Assembly: GCA_026225945.1 (NCBI GenBank) | Contig: JAMJFZ010000181.1 | Coordinates: 248,001-312,000, forward strand | DNA length: 64,000 bases | Direction: 5' to 3' | From: Cricetomys ansorgei | Lineage: Eukaryota > Chordata > Mammalia > Rodentia > Nesomyidae | Shown here: one piece after another, positions 35,440-45,973 of the stretch | Position numbering within the stretch: position 1 is the stretch's first letter | Layout of the letters: every line of letters starts with the position of its first letter | Program-made: the position numbers and the translations under genes | The notes under the pieces: model-generated | The model's database searches: none | The model's input: only the letters and a program-made list of their open reading frames with translations | Told to the model about the DNA's origin: nothing

Positions 35440-36565
35440 GTTGGACAAGACAAACCAACAGAAGGAGAAGAGCCCAAGAGAAAGGTACAAGAATCAGGGA
35501 CCACTTGTTCACAAACTCCGGAATTCCATAAAAATGCTAAAATTAAAGTCATAATATAAATGCAGAGGACCTGGTGCAGACACGTGAATACTGTGAATAC
35601 TGCTTCAGTCTCTGTGAGTTCATATGGGCTTTGCCCATGTTGATTTAGACAGCTTTGTTTTCTTGGTGTCCTCCATCATCTCTGGCTTTTATACTCTTTC
35701 TGTCTCCTCTTCCCTGGTGTTCCCTGAGCTCTGAGGAGAGGGATTTGATGGAGACATCCCATATACGGCTAAGCATTTCAAGTCTTTCATGCATGATATC
35801 TGGATGTGGGTATCTATATTTGTTCTCATCTGCTGCGGGAGGAAGCATCTCTGATGATGGCTGAACAAGACTCTGATCTATGAATATAGCAGAACATCAT
35901 TAAGAGTCATTTTATCACTACATTTTTTCTTTCTTTTTTTTTTTAGAACAGTATTATTTGGTTTTGCCTTAAGTCCCTGGGATATCTAGTCTCAGGTTCA
36001 TGGTCGCCCAAGCAGTGTGGGGTATGGGTTTTATCTCATGCAGTGGTCCTTAAGTAATCGTTTGATTACTCCCACAAGCTTTGTGCCACCATTGCCCTAG
36101 CATATCGTCCAGGTAGTACACTATTGTAGATGAAAGATTTGTGGCTGGCCTGGTGTTAGTATTTCTCTCTTGATAGCATTGAGAGTGGCTTCCTGTACCA
36201 AAGACATTGGGACATACAGGTGAAGGCTCCATGTTGGCACCAGCTTGACATGTCCATGTTCAATAAATAGTGAAGATTTTGTCTTCAGCAATGGGGCCTG
36301 GCTGTCAGTTTATGGAGTACAACTTAAAGTTTGGGCATCAGCCTAGGTTATTGGGGGAGGTTTCTTTGGTCTGTGAGGTTTCTTTGGCCAATAAATCAGC
36401 TTCATTGTTAACATTTCTAAAATCTAGGTTAAATCCTTGCAAATATTTGCAGTTTTTGACATTTATTTATATGACAGAACATTTTTTGACTGTTCTGATC
36501 AAGCTAAGGAGTTTGAAGTCATCTTGGCTACCTTTGCCCTTCCCACTCCCTCCGCTATTGTGACA
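35440..36565 (+). repeat. Rodent L1-associated non-coding repeat, about 1.1 kb
   Basis: The longest and best-preserved copy of this non-coding family: AATGCAGAGGACCTGGTGCAG, CAGTCTCTGTGAGTTCATAT, TTTTCTTGGTGTCCTCCATC, GATTTGATGGAGACATCCCA, CTGCTGCGGGAGGAAGCATC, GCAGAACATCATTAAGAGTC, CAGTGTGGGGTATGGGTTTT, CCACAAGCTTTGTGCCACCA, AAGGCTCCATGTTGGCACCA, GTTTATGGAGTACAACTTAA. It parallels 33270-33985. Frames 35645-35864 (both strands) and 36270-36563 are shadows. Confidence 0.78.
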
Positions 36566-37300
36566 CTCATGTCTTTAAGTTATGCCTGAAGCCTAAGCAC
36601 TTCCTAGTGCTACCAGTTTTACTTCCTTGGATTGTTATGATAATTCTGCTCAGGTCTTTGCTGCTAGCTTTTCCTTTTCTGGAAGACCTCACATAGTAGA
36701 ATGTTTGGCAGACTACACCTTCAGCTGAGCATTTCTAGTTCCATACAATTTATATTTTATAATCCATCTCTATAAGCCCATAAAATATCTGCCATAGAAA
36801 TTAAGTATTTGTGTATTTGAGAGCTGGTTTGGCTGATTTGGCTGAATGCCAAAAGTAGACATTCTTTTTAGTTAAGGAACATGCTATTTCTTGGAGAGAG
36901 ATTTCTAATTCATATGATCCTATTGCCCTCTCAGGCATTTCCTATATTTTCCTTCTTGACCAATATGTTGACAACAAGGTTAAAATGCCACTCATGAAGG
37001 CTAAAGGTGTCTTGTGTCTTCCAAGAGAGAAAATAAACGTATCATGGAGAAACTAAGCAATGCAATGACAAGACAAGAGAAAACGGAAGACACACAAGTG
37101 GATGCTGTCCATATCTGGCAGTGTAATGAGGAGAACATGAAGAGCTCTAGGTGGGGGAAAAGTTATATGATATGAAAGCACACTCCTAAGGTAGAGGAGT
37201 GACCACCAAATAGACAGCACTAATAAATTTACATTTGCTTATCTTTTCATTCCCTGCTCAAAAACTGCTATGCTACTGTGGATATTAAAAATACAGAAAA
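36566..37300. other. Unique DNA, no gene seen
   Basis: No recognised family or coding signal; may include the degraded end of the preceding repeat. Confidence 0.35.
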
Positions 37301-37660
37301 GGTGGCTGGAGAGATGGCTGAGTGAAGTTTTCTGTGAAAACAGATAGGCTGGAATTCCATCACCAGGACCCACTTAAAGTTGGATATGGTAGTGTATTCT
37401 GCAGCCCCAGTGCATTAACTTCAAGAAAGAGGAGGACACAGAGAAATCTCCCAAAATTTCAAGGGCCGCCTCTCCTATCATATAGAAAGGCAAAGAACAA
37501 GAACAAAGGTGAAGAATCATCTGTCTCAAAGAAGGTGGTAGACAAAGACAGAGGACTGAGTTGTCCCGTGACCTTCACACTTGCAAAGTTGCATGCACAT
37601 GCCTACACTTACACCTCTAAACATGTACACACAAATGCAAAAGAAAAACTAATTTTCTAG
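37301..37660 (+). repeat. B4/RSINE1-type SINE, sense
   Basis: Starts GGTGGCTGGAGAGATGGCTG, then CATCACCAGGACCCAC, GTAGTGTATTCTGCAGCCCCA, a B1-like middle, and CACACTTGCAAAGTTGCATG with a CACAC-rich end. The 112-codon frame 37322-37660 coincides with this SINE and is not a gene. Confidence 0.75.
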
Positions 37661-37875
37661 TTGATAAATCAATATTAATTTTTTTCAATTATCTTTATTT
37701 TTTCCTTTGATCCTCCAAAAAATCATGACAATAAGAAATAATCTGTTAATCTGAAAACAGGGATATTTATAAATAGAATGGAAAATTTAAGAAGTTTAAA
37801 TGAAAGAAAGGCTAGCAAATATCTGAGGGTAAATTAAATAATAATTTAAAAAGGAGCTACTTCATATGCAAACTT

Positions 37876-37876
<1 letters not shown>
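37661..37876. other. AT-rich DNA, no gene seen
   Basis: No recognised feature. Confidence 0.35.

Positions 37877-37924
<48 letters not shown>
37877..37924. repeat. (AT)n microsatellite
   Basis: About 23 AT units next to a fold-back B1. Confidence 0.97.
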
Positions 37925-37926
<2 letters not shown>

Positions 37927-37940
37927 ACAACAATAATATT

Positions 37941-38092
37941 TGTTTTTGTTGCTGTTTTGAGACAGGGTTTCTGATCTACAGAGTGAGTTCCAGGACAGCC
38001 AGAGTTACAACAGAGAAACTCTATCTCAAGAAACAAAACACAAATAAAGGAAAGAAAGAAAAAGAAAAAGAAATAAAAAAATTAATTTCTCA
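37941..38092 (+). repeat. Fold-back (partly inverted) B1 SINE
   Basis: An antisense B1 tail (GTTTTGAGACAGGGTTTCT, to about 37972) abuts a sense B1 3' half starting GATCTACAGAGTGAG and running through CCAGGACAGCCAGAGTTAC, AACAGAGAAACTC and TATCTCAAGAAACAAAAC to an A-rich tail. The two AGAAAC/GTTTCT ends are inverted repeats. The body carries the AGTTACAACAG variant. The 94-codon frame 37866-38150 is an artefact. Confidence 0.85.
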
Positions 38093-39606
38093 AGGGATAA
38101 ATACTGACTGTTGGAGGAGAGGAAATAAAAACCTAATGACTCAAATTTGAATTTTAGTTCATTAATTTTGCAGCTCAGAAAGCTGAACAAGTGGTCTAGA
38201 AATTTCTTGATATTTAGGCTTCTGAATTATGAAGTTAAATACCATACATTTATTGCTTCTAATGAAGCAAAATTAACTTTCACCTCTTAGTTTTAATTTG
38301 TGAGGAAGACAAATATCTTACCTCTTCTTGAAGCCCAAAGGTTGTAAAAGAAAGCCACGTAACATCTGAGTAGCCATGAATTCATAGCAACATCAAATCT
38401 TTTTTATATGAAATAAAAGACTTATCACTGGGTTACAAGCTAACACTTGAGTTGAAGGGTGACTCTCTTATTTTCTTCCCTTAACGGTTCTTCAGTAGCT
38501 CAATATATGTGCCCAGGGACCAAATACCTGAGTGTGACTTAGGGAGGCTGTGATCTACTAGTGTCTGACAGATAGTAAAGGGTCTAGGAAGCCAGTGCAC
38601 TTTAATGCCAGCTGAATTTTGTAATGTTAATTATTAGAGTAGAAAATAGATGAGAGAGTAATTTAAGTTTATGAACTGTGGCACTGAAATTTTTTATTCA
38701 GGACATTTTGCTGACAGATGGTAGGCAATAAGGAGAAAGTCAGCTCTGAAGGGTTAAATCCTGAGATAAAACCTTGCTGGCTGCAACACAGTCACGGAGC
38801 CACTAGTTTACTTCTATTGTTATTTAATGCTCAGTTATTCAAAATACATAAATGAGAGCTCAGATTCTGATGCACTTTTCCATTGGGACATAGACTGTCC
38901 ATGTGAAAATGACTAAGATTGGAGTTTATGTTTTAAGCATGTGGCTGCATTTATGGAGTTTCCCTGTAATCATTTTAAGTCTCTCCTTTTCAGATGACAT
39001 TTGCTTCTGAATGACAGATACTTCCACAAACCAGAATTAAGCCCTTACAGCAATAGTACTTACTGGCAGGCAATAAAATCCAAATTTTGCCTTCTTACTA
39101 GTACATTTGCGGCTGTATGTGTCTGTGACTCCCAAACAAATGTTGATCTTCACACTGACTTATTAAAAACTTGAGCAAATGGGAGACTTAAAAATCATTA
39201 GAGAAATCAGTGGATGGAAATGTGCCTGCACTGTAAACAGAAACAAGCCTTTAGGTCATTCTTTTTCAGCTATTTTCTATAAGAGTTAAAGAATTAATAC
39301 ACTGGACATCTAGTGGCTGCTTCTGCTCTCAGACTAACACAAATAAGATGGCTACTGTCCAGTACCTTTAATTATTCTTACCATTTCTCCAAACAGAGGA
39401 AATGGAATAGATGCTCTCAATTACCTCTTGTTTTTCTAAGATGCTGGGGTTCCATTTTTTATGTATATTGTTAGAATTTAACTAATTTTAAAGGAGATTC
39501 AGAGAGACTTAGTCCTAAGACAGAGGAAATCATGATTTAGTACTAATGAAATCCAAATATAAGGTAAAGAGAAATATTATTTCCATATTAAAAATGAGTA
39601 ATTCTG
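38093..39606. other. Unique AT-rich DNA, no gene seen
   Basis: About 1.5 kb without a recognised transposon or coding signal. Confidence 0.4.
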
Positions 39607-39810
39607 AAGCTGGGAGATGGTTCAGCATTTAAGAGTGCTTACTCCTCTATCCTAGGGCCAGAATGTGATTCCAATACTCACAACAGGAAGCTTACAAACA
39701 TCTGGAACTTCCACTTCAAGGAATCTAATAACCCCCTGTCTGACCTCTGTGGAAACCTAAGATACTTGTGTATAGAAACATGTACATAAATAAAATAAAA
39801 TAAATACAAA
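39607..39810 (+). repeat. B2-family SINE, sense
   Basis: AGCTGGGAGATGGTTCAGC, ATTTAAGAGTGCTTACTCCTC, GTGATTCCAATACTCACAACA, GGAACTTCCACTTCAAGG, CCTGTCTGACCTCTGTGG and a tail of AAATAAAATAAAATAAAT. Part of the antisense frame 39678-40028 is its shadow. Confidence 0.85.
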
Positions 39811-40254
39811 GCATGAAATACTGGCCACTCATGACTCATACAGATTGACAATGGACAGATTTGATCACCTACTGAGATGAACTTGAAAATAAACACAGAA
39901 TAGAAGAAAATAAACTTTAAAACATTGGACATTGAATGAGAAAGGGAGTGCTCTCTGAGAGATGGGAAGGAAATGAGATAAACCCCACAGTTTTCAGAGA
40001 TAACTCTCAGGAGGAGTTTCCTGAACATGGCAAGGAGCAGAAGAATCTTGGCAAAATTGAAGTGTCTTTCTCAGTGGAGGCAATTAAGCTTGAAGTCTGG
40101 AAAGAAGAAAGCTGTTGGGATTCTCAGGCTTAGTACCAGAAAAGAGAAGGCTTCACAGAGGGAACTCTCAATATATGCAGAAGGTCTCTTTACAATATTC
40201 ATCTGAAGATGCATCAGCACAAATATGTGAAGGGTAAAAAAAAAAATAACTCAA
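39811..40254. other. Unique DNA, no gene seen
   Basis: Frame 39936-40133 is featureless. An A11 run lies at about 40237-40247. Confidence 0.4.
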
Positions 40255-40580
40255 ATGAGGGAGTGACGGCGATGTCTCAGTTGGTAAAGTGCTTGCTGTG
40301 TGGGTATGAAGATCTGAGTCAAGATCTTCACTCTGGATAAAAACACAAACATGCTTCTATAATCCCAGTTTGGGGAAAGCGAAGACAGAAGGATTCCTGG
40401 GGCTTGTGAAGCAGGTAGTTTAGTAAAATTAGTGAGCTCCAGATACAGTGAGATTTCCTGTCTATCTCAAAAAATAAGCTAGCAAGAGTTCAGGAAGATA
40501 ACTGATGCAAACCTTTGGCTTGTATACGTGTGAGCAAATGCACACACATGGACATGTGCACATGTGTACATCACACAATA
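40255..40580 (+). repeat. B4/RSINE1-type SINE, sense, near full length
   Basis: ID-like head TGTCTCAGTTGGTAAAGTG and CTTGCTGTGTGGGTATGAAG, B1-like body CTATAATCCCAGTTTGGGG and AAGGATTCCTGGGGCTTGTG, GTGAGCTCCAGATACAGTGA, TGTCTATCTCAAAAAATAAG, then a CACACACATGGACATG-rich end. Confidence 0.9.
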
Positions 40581-41035
40581 CAAACAACTCCCTGACGTTC
40601 ATAATGATTACAGAAAAGAGTGATTTGAATAGTTCACATTCCACAAAGCCAGAATGAAATATTCATGACTCAGAGTGGATCAGGAAGAAAGAGGATCTTG
40701 TTTTAGCAGGGATACAAAAATTTAAAGACAAATCTAAAAAGAACCAAGCAAATTCAAGACAACTGACTGTGTGTCAGAGGAAATGTGCAATGTGAATAGG
40801 AATGCAAAAGCTTTCAGTATCCAATGAAAAACTAGCAATGTTTTCCAATCAAACATGCAAAGAGGCAATAGAAGACTCAAAACCAATCTGAACTGGTATA
40901 AACATTAGATTTTGTACGGAGAACAGGAGAACATTACAGTGTTATTGAGCTCTAGAAGGCAGAAGGAAAATCTGAGAATGCCAAACAGGGATGTGAATGA
41001 CATAAACAACATTTGATTGAACCTCTAGGAATGAA
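40581..41035. other. Unique DNA, no gene seen
   Basis: No recognised repeat or coding signal. Confidence 0.4.
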
Positions 41036-41039
41036 AATA

Positions 41040-41600
41040 TTTATGTTAGAAAGAAATAACTTTTAAATAATATTTTTAGTCTTTAAAAGTTTTACACAGT
41101 TGTACAATGTATATTGACCATATTCATCCATCATCATTCCAACTCTGCTTAATCTACCTTATCTTACTCCCAACTCTACCACATCTCTTATTGTAATCAA
41201 TAACACTACAGTCAGTTAGTGCTGTCTGTGGGCACATGGGTGTGGGGTCATTCCCTGGGTTGAGTGACTTACCAATGGCCCTGTCGTCAAAGTAGAGTGA
41301 TAGCCACTCTCTCATTACCTATCAAATGCCAATAGCGCCTCCAATAGAGATGGAGTCTTGGGGGTCCCTCTCCCACTCATGTTTGAATTTTGACTAACCT
41401 GATCTTATGAAAATTTTGTGCAATTAACCTCAACTGCTGTGAGCTGATGGACACAGCAGCAATGTCCTGCTCAGAAAACAGTATTACGCAGCTCTCTTCC
41501 CCATCCGCCAACCCTTCTATATTTCCTACCCCCACTTCCGCAAAGTTTCCCAAGTCTTGGCATAATATTAAAGGAGAAATGAGAATAAAGAAAAAAAAAT
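41040..41600 (+). repeat. Rodent L1-associated non-coding repeat
   Basis: GTTGTACAATGTATATTGAC, CATATTCATCCATCATC, GTTAGTGCTGTCTGTGGGC, ACATGGGTGTGGGGTCATTC, GAGTGACTTACCAATGGCCC, CAAATGCCAATAGCGCCTCC and TCAACTGCTGTGAGCTGATG follow a known rodent non-coding repeat, here with a longer 5' extent than the piece at 11590-11800. The 105-codon antisense frame 41377-41694 is a shadow. Confidence 0.7.
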
Positions 41601-41664
41601 AGATTAAAGACGAGATAATTTTAAAATATTGTAATAAAAACCATCTAAAATTAACCAAAAATAC

Positions 41665-41882
41665 TTTTTTAAAGATCTCGGAAGAGTTCAACAATGAAAG
41701 TTGTGTCCCACTCTTCCCCAGGATCTGAGTTCAGTTCCCAGAACCTGCATTGTTTCTCTCACCACTATCTGTAACTGTAGTTTTCATTTTCTGGCCTCTG
41801 TGGGTACCCCTACTCTGTATCCACACACACATCATGCATATACAAGTATACATAAATAAAATATAAAAGAAACTTTAAAAAT
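41665..41882 (+). repeat. B2-family SINE, 5'-degraded
   Basis: GGATCTGAGTTCAGTTCCCAG, AACCTGCATTG, CACTATCTGTAACTGTAG, TTTCTGGCCTCTGTGGGTAC, CACACACATCATGCATATAC and CATAAATAAAATATAAAAG. The head is scrambled. Confidence 0.78.
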
Positions 41883-42444
41883 ATTTTAAGTACTCAAAAC
41901 AACAATGTGTTATCATTCACTTGCAGAACTTGAAGAACTGACCTTATGGAAGCCAAGGGTAGAAAGATGAATAGGAGAAGGCAAACAGCAGCACACAGGG
42001 AGGATGGGAAGGGTGATCAATGGCTACCAAGTCATTGAAATAGAACAGAAGTGTCCACGAGAAGCAGGGTGAATGCAAAGAGCAATTATGACAATACAGC
42101 TTAGAAAGTTCCAAGAAAGTGTTTTGAAAGCTTGAATCATTAAAAAAAAATCAATGTTCAAGGAGACAAATGGGTTTAACTTGATTTGAATATTATGCGG
42201 TATGTAGATTTATCAAACATCATGTCAAACCATTGATATACAATTTTTTATGTTTCTATGATTTAGTTAAAAACTAACCTTAAAATACAAAGGAGGTCAT
42301 TTGTATTCACCAACCACCAGTGAGCTTTGAGAAAGTTCAAAGCAACCAAATATATATAAAAATAGACTTTCCAAATGAGAGCAAAGAAGGAATGCATGCA
42401 GCAAAGAGAGTTGAATAATTAAGTTTTTTTAAAATCCAATTAAA
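41883..42444. other. Unique AT-rich DNA, no gene seen
   Basis: No recognised repeat or coding signal. Confidence 0.4.
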
Positions 42445-42605
42445 ATTTGGACTTTGGTGGTGCACACCCCTTCTTTTAGTACTGATGGGGCCAAAACAGA
42501 GGACAATGCCTTCTAAGACAATCTGGTCTACATACTGAGTATGAGGCCAGTCTGAACTATGGCAGTGTGACTTTACCTGAAACAACAATGGATAAGTAAA
42601 GTAAG
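42445..42605 (+). repeat. Old B1-related SINE (PB1/B1F-like)
   Basis: TTGGTGGTGCACACCCCTTC, TAGTACTGATGGGGCC, ATCTGGTCTACATACTGAG and TGAGGCCAGTCTGAACTATG parallel the B1 layout with strong divergence and an A-rich tail. The 98-codon antisense frame 42337-42633 is a shadow. Confidence 0.6.
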
Positions 42606-43540
42606 AAAATAAAATAATCACAAAAAATTTCAAAAGGGATTATACTCCTACAGGTGGTAAGAGGCTCATCAGAAAACAAACATTGAAAAACGGATAAAAT
42701 GACTGCAAGGCATCACCAACATCAAATCTCTAGAACCTACAGATGCAAACAACCAAAAGGAATTAATCACTGCTGGGAAATATCTCTCAAAGGCTCTCAT
42801 AGAGCCCTTCACTACTATAAGCAAAGGATTAAATGATAAGTATCTGGGACACTTGTTTTATTTTTTAACAACGTTTTATGATGAGCACTTCAGTCTTCAT
42901 GGAGAGAAAAGAGCAGTCATGCTTAAAACCATGTAAAAATATTGGCTTTGCCACATTCAGGCTTTTTTTGGTATAAATCAATCATTGAGTTTGATGTTTT
43001 CATTTTTTTTTTCAATCCTCTTTATGGAAATGGTGGCTTTGGTGCTGGCACACTTAAGTTGATACTTTGACCAAATCTATTTCCAGGACTGTTAAATTAT
43101 TCTTTTTCTCTGATTCACAAATTTGGGTTTCCTAATAGTGTCCATGAAAATATAGCAGGCATACATTTCAGTTTGTGATTTGGTTAAAATCTCAGGCCCT
43201 CCATAGTTCTTTGAGGCAATTTTGACCAGAGGGCAAGAGTGCTAAGAGACACCGATTCTGGACAGAGGATAAATAGCAGCAGATTTGCATTTCCTGCCTC
43301 AAAAGCAGGTAAAGACATTCTAAAACTACAAAATGTCAATGGGTTTCCTGGAAAAAGAAAATAGAAACCAATACTATAAAATACACCAGTCAAATATTTT
43401 TCCTAAAACAGGCAAAATATTTAAACTTAATGTTAAAAATGCAACAATATGGATAGAAGACGTCTCAAAGTCATTAGTCACCTAGGGACAGAAATTGGAG
43501 TTATAAGTAAAAATCATATCAATTAATAGGATATTTGAAC
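42606..43540. other. Unique DNA, no gene seen
   Basis: No recognised transposon. Frame 43184-43393 (minus) is featureless. Confidence 0.4.
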
Positions 43541-43544
43541 ATAA

Positions 43545-44060
43545 AAGCACATTGGTGAGTTTGTAGAGCAACGACACTCTCACAACTGATAATGCAAAAT
43601 GATACAAACTTTGGAAAATGGTATTAGTTTCTTGATAAGCCAGTCATACACCCACTCTAGGACTCATTTCTCCCACTCGTAGAGATTGATGCAAGAGACC
43701 TAAATGCTTTTATCCATGAACTGTCATGCAAACAAGTGTTAAGTATAATTTTTATAGTATAGTCGTCAAATGATGGGAACAATCCAAGTGTCTGTAAGAG
43801 GTGAATGAATAGACTATGAGATACTTACTACTCAGTGATTAAAACAAAAAACCTTGATGCATCCAGTATGAAAACACCAAGATCTGGATTATACTGAGTT
43901 AAAGAAGCCAGATTCCAAAATATTATTATTCCGATTGCAAAACATTCTAGTAAATACAAATTAAGCTGAATTGACAGTTCTATTGTCCATGGGCAGAGTG
44001 GGTGTTGAGAAGCAAGAGGGATGGTGTTCTTTTTTAAGAAGCAGTTTTCATTGGTGAGGG
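43545..44060 (+). repeat. Ancient LINE-1 (L1M-type) ORF2/3' end
   Basis: AAATGATACAAACTTTGGAAA, AATGGTATTAGTTTCTTGATA, GCCAGTCATACACCCACTC, GATGGGAACAATCCAAGTGT, GTGAATGAATAGACTATGAG, ATACTTACTACTCAGTGATT and AAAGAAGCCAGATTCCAAAA follow the L1M tail in order. Highly diverged. Confidence 0.75.
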
Positions 44061-44944
44061 CTGTCTTTACTAATTTTCAATGTTTGTCATAATTGACTCA
44101 TGAATGTATGTGTATCACAAAGTTTATAGACTTGAATGCCTTAATACATAAAATGTATTTTACATGAATAATTCCTCAAGGTTAATAAAGAGAATCAGAC
44201 ATATTTATATGTTCTATGCTCACCATTTTAATGTATCTTATCCATTCCTTTTAAAATTATTTGAATAATTTTTATTTTTAATCATTTTAAAGCAAGATTT
44301 TAAAATATTAACAACATTGCATTCTTTCTAAAATACAACCCAAGGAGTTGATGTGATTGCTCTTATTTTACCTCATAATTACTATATGTAAGCCATTTTA
44401 CAAAATTATATCTGATGTTTATGAGTTTAACCGTTCCAGCAGTTTACTAGTTTCAAAACCAATAATTTTACCTAGTGTTTTTTCTCTCAAAATTTCAATT
44501 TTTATACTTCAACACACACACAGAGCAAGTGAGCAAGAGTGAGATAGGGAGAAATGTGGCTGTCGCTATACGTTTTGACCGTTGAGACTGAGACTTGAAC
44601 TTCATCTAATTCCAAATCGACTGAACAACTTGCATCTCTGTGTTCCCAACCAGTAGATAGTGTTTTTAAACAAGCGATCCACAGCTTATGCCTTGCCTAG
44701 TGTCATTCCAGTGCTTTCCTCTGATCATCTGCATTAACTCTGCACGAAGAGGATTGACATTCTCTTGAATGCTCTATCATTTGCTGTGCCAGTTTTCATG
44801 TCACTGAAACAGAAAAACTTTCAGTGTAGAAGATGACCTTTTCACTATATGATCCTATTTTATTTTCTCTATTGTACTTTTATGTATGTATTTTCTATCA
44901 TTTTCTTTATGTCTATATAAGGAGCCATATTATATAAAAAAGAT
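44061..44944. other. Unique AT-rich DNA, no gene seen
   Basis: A short CACACACAC run at about 44511-44521. No gene. Confidence 0.4.
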
Positions 44945-45117
44945 CTCATGTACACAAGCATGAACACTCAAGTATGAACATCCAAATTTTAGAAGCTTTT
45001 TGGTTATCATTGACTAATCAGCTAATATCCATTTACAAGGGAATACATACCATATGTGTCTTTCTGTATCTGAGATTCCTCACTCAGGATGATTTTTTTC
45101 TAGTTCCATCTATTTGA
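44945..45117 (-). repeat. LINE-1 ORF2 3' end, inverted head of a 5'-inverted L1
   Basis: The reverse complement reads CAAATAGATGGAACTAGAAA, AAAATCATCCTGAGTGAGG, GGTATGTATTCCCTTG, AAATGGATATTAGCTG, which is the end of rodent L1 ORF2. It meets a sense-oriented L1 3' UTR immediately downstream. Confidence 0.82.
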
Positions 45118-45562
45118 GGATGAAGGACACTAAGGAAACAAACCCTCTAAATCAACATGAGAAATCTCACATGAATTCACAAAGACTTAGCATGCACAGG
45201 GTCTGCATGGGTCTACATTATATACATCATATATATTGTGGCTTCCAGTTTAGTGTTTCTATGGCAATCCTGAGAGTGCATAAAAGTAGATCTCTGATTT
45301 CTATGCATTCCTTTGGAACCTTTTCCTTATATTGGCTTATCTTGTTCAATTTCAATATGATAGTTTTTGTTTCATCTTACTGTATTTTGTTTTGTTATGG
45401 CTTATCATTATTTCTTAGAAGCCTGATTTTTTTAAGGAAAGACAGAAAGGGAGTGGATCCATCTGGGAGAGTAGGTAACAAGGAATTGGGAGGAGTAGAG
45501 ACTGGAAATTAAAATCAGATTATATTATATGAGCAAAAATTCTATTTTCAATAAAAGAAAAA
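45118..45562 (+). repeat. Rodent LINE-1 3' UTR, sense body of a 5'-inverted L1
   Basis: AAACCCTCTAAATCAACATG, CACATGAATTCACAAAGACT, TAGCATGCACAGGGTCTGCA, GGCTTCCAGTTTAGTGTTTC, GTATTTTGTTTTGTTATGGC, TTATTTCTTAGAAGCCTGAT, GACAGAAAGGGAGTGGATCC and AATAAAAGAAAAAG form a complete rodent L1 3' UTR end. The 132-codon frame 45114-45512 is this UTR and not a gene. Confidence 0.88.
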
Positions 45563-45774
45563 GAAAATGTACCACATATTCACACACAAAGAAACTCATT
45601 AGTAAGTCAAAATCCTTATTAGACTCCACAGTGTGTTGAGTTGTCTCTCAAGATCTTGTTTTCTTGTCTGGTGACAACACTACCTAGCAGGTCTTTGATC
45701 TCTAAATGGAGTGAACTTAAACTGACAGAGCACGAAAACAAAAACAATTTATAATTTCAGTCTTTCTTCCGAAG

Positions 45775-45916
45775 AACTCCTCTTCTCTCTCTCTCTTCTC
45801 TTCTCTTCTCTTCTCTTCTCTTCTCTTCTCTTCTCTTCTCTTCTCTTCTCTTCTCTTCTCTTCTCTTCTCCTTCTCCTTCTCCTTCTCTTCTCCTCCTCC
45901 TCCTCCTCCTTCTTCT

Positions 45917-45971
<55 letters not shown>
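45775..45971. repeat. Long pyrimidine tract: (TTCTC)n, (TTCTCC)n, (CCT)n, (TC)n
   Basis: About 195 bp of nearly pure pyrimidine on the plus strand: roughly 19 TTCTC units, then TTCTCC, CCT and TTC blocks, then about 60 bp of CT. The antisense Arg/Glu frame 45757-45975 is an artefact. Confidence 0.97.

Positions 45972-45973
<2 letters not shown>

Noticed and set aside
37322..37660. 112-codon plus-strand frame
   Set aside because: Matches the extent of a B4/RSINE1-type SINE.
39678..40028. 116-codon minus-strand frame
   Set aside because: Begins in unique DNA and ends inside an antisense-read B2 SINE; no recognisable protein.
45114..45512. 132-codon plus-strand frame
   Set aside because: Coincides with a recognised L1 3' UTR, which is non-coding in rodents.
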